From Pontiellaceae bacterium B1224 (GTDB lineage: Bacteria > Verrucomicrobiota > Kiritimatiellia > Kiritimatiellales > Pontiellaceae): a DNA stretch of 64,000 nucleotides. The DNA lies in contig JAROBA010000012.1 of assembly GCA_029432815.1 (NCBI GenBank), positions 61,270-125,269 of the forward strand, read 5' to 3'. The position numbers and the translations under genes were made by a program. Below, piece after piece: positions 61,746-64,000 of the stretch (position 1 is its first letter; the number at the start of each line of letters is the position of its first letter). Below the pieces are notes generated by a model, which saw nothing but the letters and a program-made list of their open reading frames with translations, did no database searches and was not told the origin of the DNA.

Positions 61746-62738
61746 GTGCTTAAGGAAATCGATGGTTTAGGGGATGGTGAAGAGATTTTACTTGGACTCA
61801 CTTACACGGAAGATGACATAACTGCCGCAGTTAAAACAGAGTCCGGGTTTAGTGCTTTCGGATTTGATATAGGGCCCTCTGGGGAAGGTGGGACAGCAGA
61901 ATACACATGTACGATGAACTACAGTTTTGAAATTACCAAATTTGAAATCACAGGCCTTACTTTGGAAAAGTCCGATGATGAAGACGAATTCAAGATTGAG
62001 GATGTAAAGGTCTGCTTGAAAGAGGGGAAAATCACAGAAATGTCGTGTGCTCATGGCGAATTGGAATATGTTGGATTTAAATTCCAGATGGATGGCTTGA
62101 CATATGACGGTACTGTGAAAACGCTGACAATAAATAACGCCCAGTTGGAGGTTAAAGATGATTGCTTTCAGGTAACCGATTTCGTGATGAAATCGGATGG
62201 GAGCATTCAGTCTATAACACTAGATGTAGAATTTGATGATGATCCTGTATATGCGAGTATTACCGCTGCCTTGAAGGATGGAGACCAGGGCTTCTGTTTC
62301 GAGGCGAGTCTGACGGTCAAGATCAAGGATGATGGACTCGAGGGGAGTGTTGTGATTGGTAGCGACGGGGATGGTGATAGTAGATTCTCCTATGGATATC
62401 TTGAGCTAAAAGTTTATGCAGATGTTCAGATTGGAACGACACCCCTTAAATTCACGCAGGTGGGAGCAGAGGTTGGGTATAACTATGATGTCACAGGCGC
62501 ATTGCCTGACAACGATTGCGATATTGTATTGGGAGGCACGATTGGGATTGCGAATTCCTCCGATGCTTTCGAGCTGGTGAATACGATCTTATTCACGATT
62601 GGAAGTGATAGTTTCGTCGAATTAATGGGTGATATTTCTATCCCAAGAAATAACGCGTTACTGATGGGGGAGCTTTATGCTAATTATACCTTCGGTGAGG
62701 GGCAAGTTGAGGGCACGCTTTCATCCGATCTAAAATGA
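61746..62738 (+). CDS. Internal fragment of a large acidic repeat protein
   Basis: A 330-codon frame begins at GTG three codons after a stop. It has no ribosome site or signal peptide and ends in a TGA next to the GGGGTCAG array. The protein is very acidic and beta-rich ('LTYTEDDITAAVKTESGFSA', 'ITKFEITGLTLEKSDDEDEF', 'LTINNAQLEVKDDCFQVTDF'), like the middle of a large secreted or surface protein. Base use is more AT-rich than the genes on its left. REP sequences bound both ends, so it is probably a truncated piece and may not be expressed. Confidence 0.5.
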   Translation: MLKEIDGLGDGEEILLGLTYTEDDITAAVKTESGFSAFGFDIGPSGEGGTAEYTCTMNYSFEITKFEITGLTLEKSDDEDEFKIEDVKVCLKEGKITEMSCAHGELEYVGFKFQMDGLTYDGTVKTLTINNAQLEVKDDCFQVTDFVMKSDGSIQSITLDVEFDDDPVYASITAALKDGDQGFCFEASLTVKIKDDGLEGSVVIGSDGDGDSRFSYGYLELKVYADVQIGTTPLKFTQVGAEVGYNYDVTGALPDNDCDIVLGGTIGIANSSDAFELVNTILFTIGSDSFVELMGDISIPRNNALLMGELYANYTFGEGQVEGTLSSDLK

Positions 62739-62861
62739 GAAAGGGGTCAGAGAAAGGGGTCAGTCCTGAAAGGGGTCAGTCCTTTGATCTTTGTGAAAGG
62801 GGTCAGTCCTTTGATCTTTGTGAAAGGGGTCAGGAAAGGGGTCAGTCCTTTGATCTTTGTG
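62737..62861 (+). repeat. GAAAGGGGTCAG array upstream of the RAYT gene
   Basis: Six copies of GAAAGGGGTCAG occur in 125 bases. Three of them extend to 'TCCTTTGATCTTTGTG' and one is followed only by 'TCCTG'. This is a tandem, partly nested growth of the RAYT end sequence. It is not a CRISPR array: there are no unique spacers. Confidence 0.85.
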
Positions 62862-62898
62862 TTTTGACTTGTCGGCGGTTTTGGTTTAGCTTTTCTTT

Positions 62899-63912
62899 AT
62901 GCCTAGAAAACCACGTATAGAGTATCCGGGAGCGATCTATCACATCATGAGCCGGGGGAATCGCGGCGATGCGATTTTTTTGGATGACAAGGATCGCGAG
63001 ACCTTTATTGATACGTTGGAGGAAGCATGCACAAAAACCGGTTGGTTGGTGCATGCTTTTTGTTTGATGGGGAATCATTATCACCTGCTGTTGGAGACGC
63101 CGGAGGCGAATCTGGTGTCGGGCATGAAATGGCTGCAGGGGACGTATACGCAGCGCTTTAATGCGCGGCACAAGGTTTGGGGGCATTTGCTGCAGGGTCG
63201 ATATAAGGCGCTGGTGGTGGATGGTGCGGGGGGTGATTATTTTTCGACGGTTGCGAGTTATATCCATCTAAACCCGGCCCGGGCGAAGCTGTTTGATCTG
63301 ATTGATGGAAAGCTTACGGATTTTCGGTGGAGTAGTTATCCGCTTTACTTCCGACCAACGAAACGGCCGGAGTGGCTGGTGGTAGATCGTGCTTTGGGTG
63401 CTTTGGGGCTGGCGGATGATCGGAGCGGGCGAGAGCGATTCAGGCGTTTGATGCAGAAGCGGGTGCTGGAAGTTGCCTGTAGCGATCAATCGCAGGACGT
63501 GGATGTGCAGTGGGCGCACATTCGGCGGGGCTGGTGCTTCGGGGGCGACTCTTTCCGCGGTGAAATGATGGAGCGGTTAGATGGTGTGATTGGCGGAAGC
63601 GGTAAGCGAGAATCGTTCAGTGGAGAGCCTGCCAGGTTGCATGATGAAGTGGAGGCCACCCGCTTATTGGATGAGGGGTTGGGCTTATTGGGCATTGCGT
63701 TCTCCGCGCTGAAGGATATGCGGAAGAATGCGCCGGAAAAGCAAGTGTTGGCCTGGCATCTGCGATCCCGTACGATTGTTAGTAACCAGTGGATCACGGA
63801 GCAGTTGCATTGCGGTCACTCGTGCAATGTGTCGGCCTTTGTCGGGAACGTGAAAAAGGCGCGTGCTGGAGTTTTGTTAGAGCTGAAGAAAACACTAATA
63901 TCAAAGGACTGA
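62899..63912 (+). CDS. REP-associated Y1 transposase (RAYT)
   Basis: This 337-residue HUH single-strand transposase has the metal-binding HxH at H60-Y-H62 in 'LMGNHYHLLLET' and nucleophile Y121 in 'VASYIHLNPARAK'. The N-terminus 'MPRKPRIEYPGAIYHIMSRG' is typical of RAYTs. The C-terminal 120 residues ('WITEQLHCGHSCNVSAFVGN') look like a DNA-binding extension. Its stop codon lies within the right-hand repeat AAAGGACTGACCC. The array at 62737 forms the left-hand repeats. Confidence 0.92.
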   Translation: MPRKPRIEYPGAIYHIMSRGNRGDAIFLDDKDRETFIDTLEEACTKTGWLVHAFCLMGNHYHLLLETPEANLVSGMKWLQGTYTQRFNARHKVWGHLLQGRYKALVVDGAGGDYFSTVASYIHLNPARAKLFDLIDGKLTDFRWSSYPLYFRPTKRPEWLVVDRALGALGLADDRSGRERFRRLMQKRVLEVACSDQSQDVDVQWAHIRRGWCFGGDSFRGEMMERLDGVIGGSGKRESFSGEPARLHDEVEATRLLDEGLGLLGIAFSALKDMRKNAPEKQVLAWHLRSRTIVSNQWITEQLHCGHSCNVSAFVGNVKKARAGVLLELKKTLISKD

Positions 63913-63915
63913 CCC
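63899..63915 (-). repeat. Right-end inverted copy of the RAYT repeat
   Basis: ATATCAAAGGACTGACCC is the reverse complement of the array unit GGGTCAGTCCTTTGAT, with one base difference at its edge. It includes the RAYT TGA stop and marks the right end of the element. Confidence 0.8.
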
Positions 63916-63917
63916 GA

Positions 63918-64000
63918 ATGGCACTTCCTTAAGCTGCGTCTGCACGATATTTACTCCGATGCTTTATCTCGACCATTTCATGGCGTGGCTTCGTTAAAAG
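63918..64000. other. Right window end, no feature recognised
   Basis: The last 83 bases after the RAYT repeat show no start, RNA gene or clear signal. Confidence 0.4.

Noticed and set aside
62737..62861. CRISPR-like array
   Set aside because: The units are REP/RAYT end repeats with repeated, not unique, intervening sequence; no cas genes are present. I saw no CRISPR array anywhere in the window.

Overview
The window looks like the chromosome of a marine, Gram-negative, polysaccharide-degrading bacterium of the PVC group. Kiritimatiellota is my best guess. The evidence is indirect: three secreted S1-type sulfatases, a putative agarase, large secreted proteins with autotransporter-type repeats and 'DGYDNLAEYALGMNP'-type tails, SHD1-domain exported proteins, and an outer-membrane lipid transport (MCE/Mla) operon. 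No rRNA or phylogenetic marker settles it.

Layout. 1-4279: right end of an integrative element (excisionase-like and XRE regulators, unknown operon, tyrosine integrase) ending at a 3' fragment of tRNA-Leu(UAA) that is probably attR. 4492-7887: tRNA-Ala(GGC), two exported proteins sharing a GspB-like domain, and the conserved rplU-rpmA-obg block. 7920-14982 (minus strand): sulfatase + DUF1566/EF-hand pair, then trpD - sulfite reductase - lytic transglycosylase. 15187-32288: polysaccharide island. It has a NarL/NarX-like pair whose sensor carries discoidin-like domains, a divergent four-gene run (putative glycosidase, esterase, sulfatase fusion, sulfatase), an AraC/SDR pair and an agarase-like enzyme. 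32571-35105: SHD1 proteins and a decayed second trpD. 35223-38578: DUF2231 protein, OmpR-type two-component pair and an exported rubrerythrin. Both transcription units are preceded by four 6-bp boxes spaced exactly 11 bp apart. 38711-39273: rplT and rpmI. 39390-46549 (minus strand): tightly coupled six-gene operon for a type III polyketide lipid (YceI, type III PKS, MMPL exporter, fused ICMT-like methyltransferase/FAD monooxygenase, UbiE-like and second methyltransferase). 46674-49365: another two-component pair and serine acetyltransferase. 49547-53167: SHD1 protein, thrC, HNH nuclease and decaying toxin-antitoxin/Uma2 remains. 53271-61436: LolC/E-like permease, FitAB-type toxin-antitoxin, a WP-repeat exported protein, mlaE-mlaF-mlaD, a zinc-ribbon/OB protein and a TctA-like permease. 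61497-63917: a REP/RAYT region with a 'GGGGTCAG' array, a truncated acidic protein and a Y1 transposase.

The strongest unexplained signal is a 15-bp interrupted palindrome, TTCCAA-N3-TTGGAA. I find 18 perfect copies and at least 17 one-mismatch copies, against about 0.004 perfect copies expected by chance. It occurs in all three codon frames inside unrelated genes and between genes, so it is selected or inserted as DNA. The best candidate new pathway is the type III PKS operon. The best candidate regulon is defined by the 11-bp-phased TTTAAG boxes.
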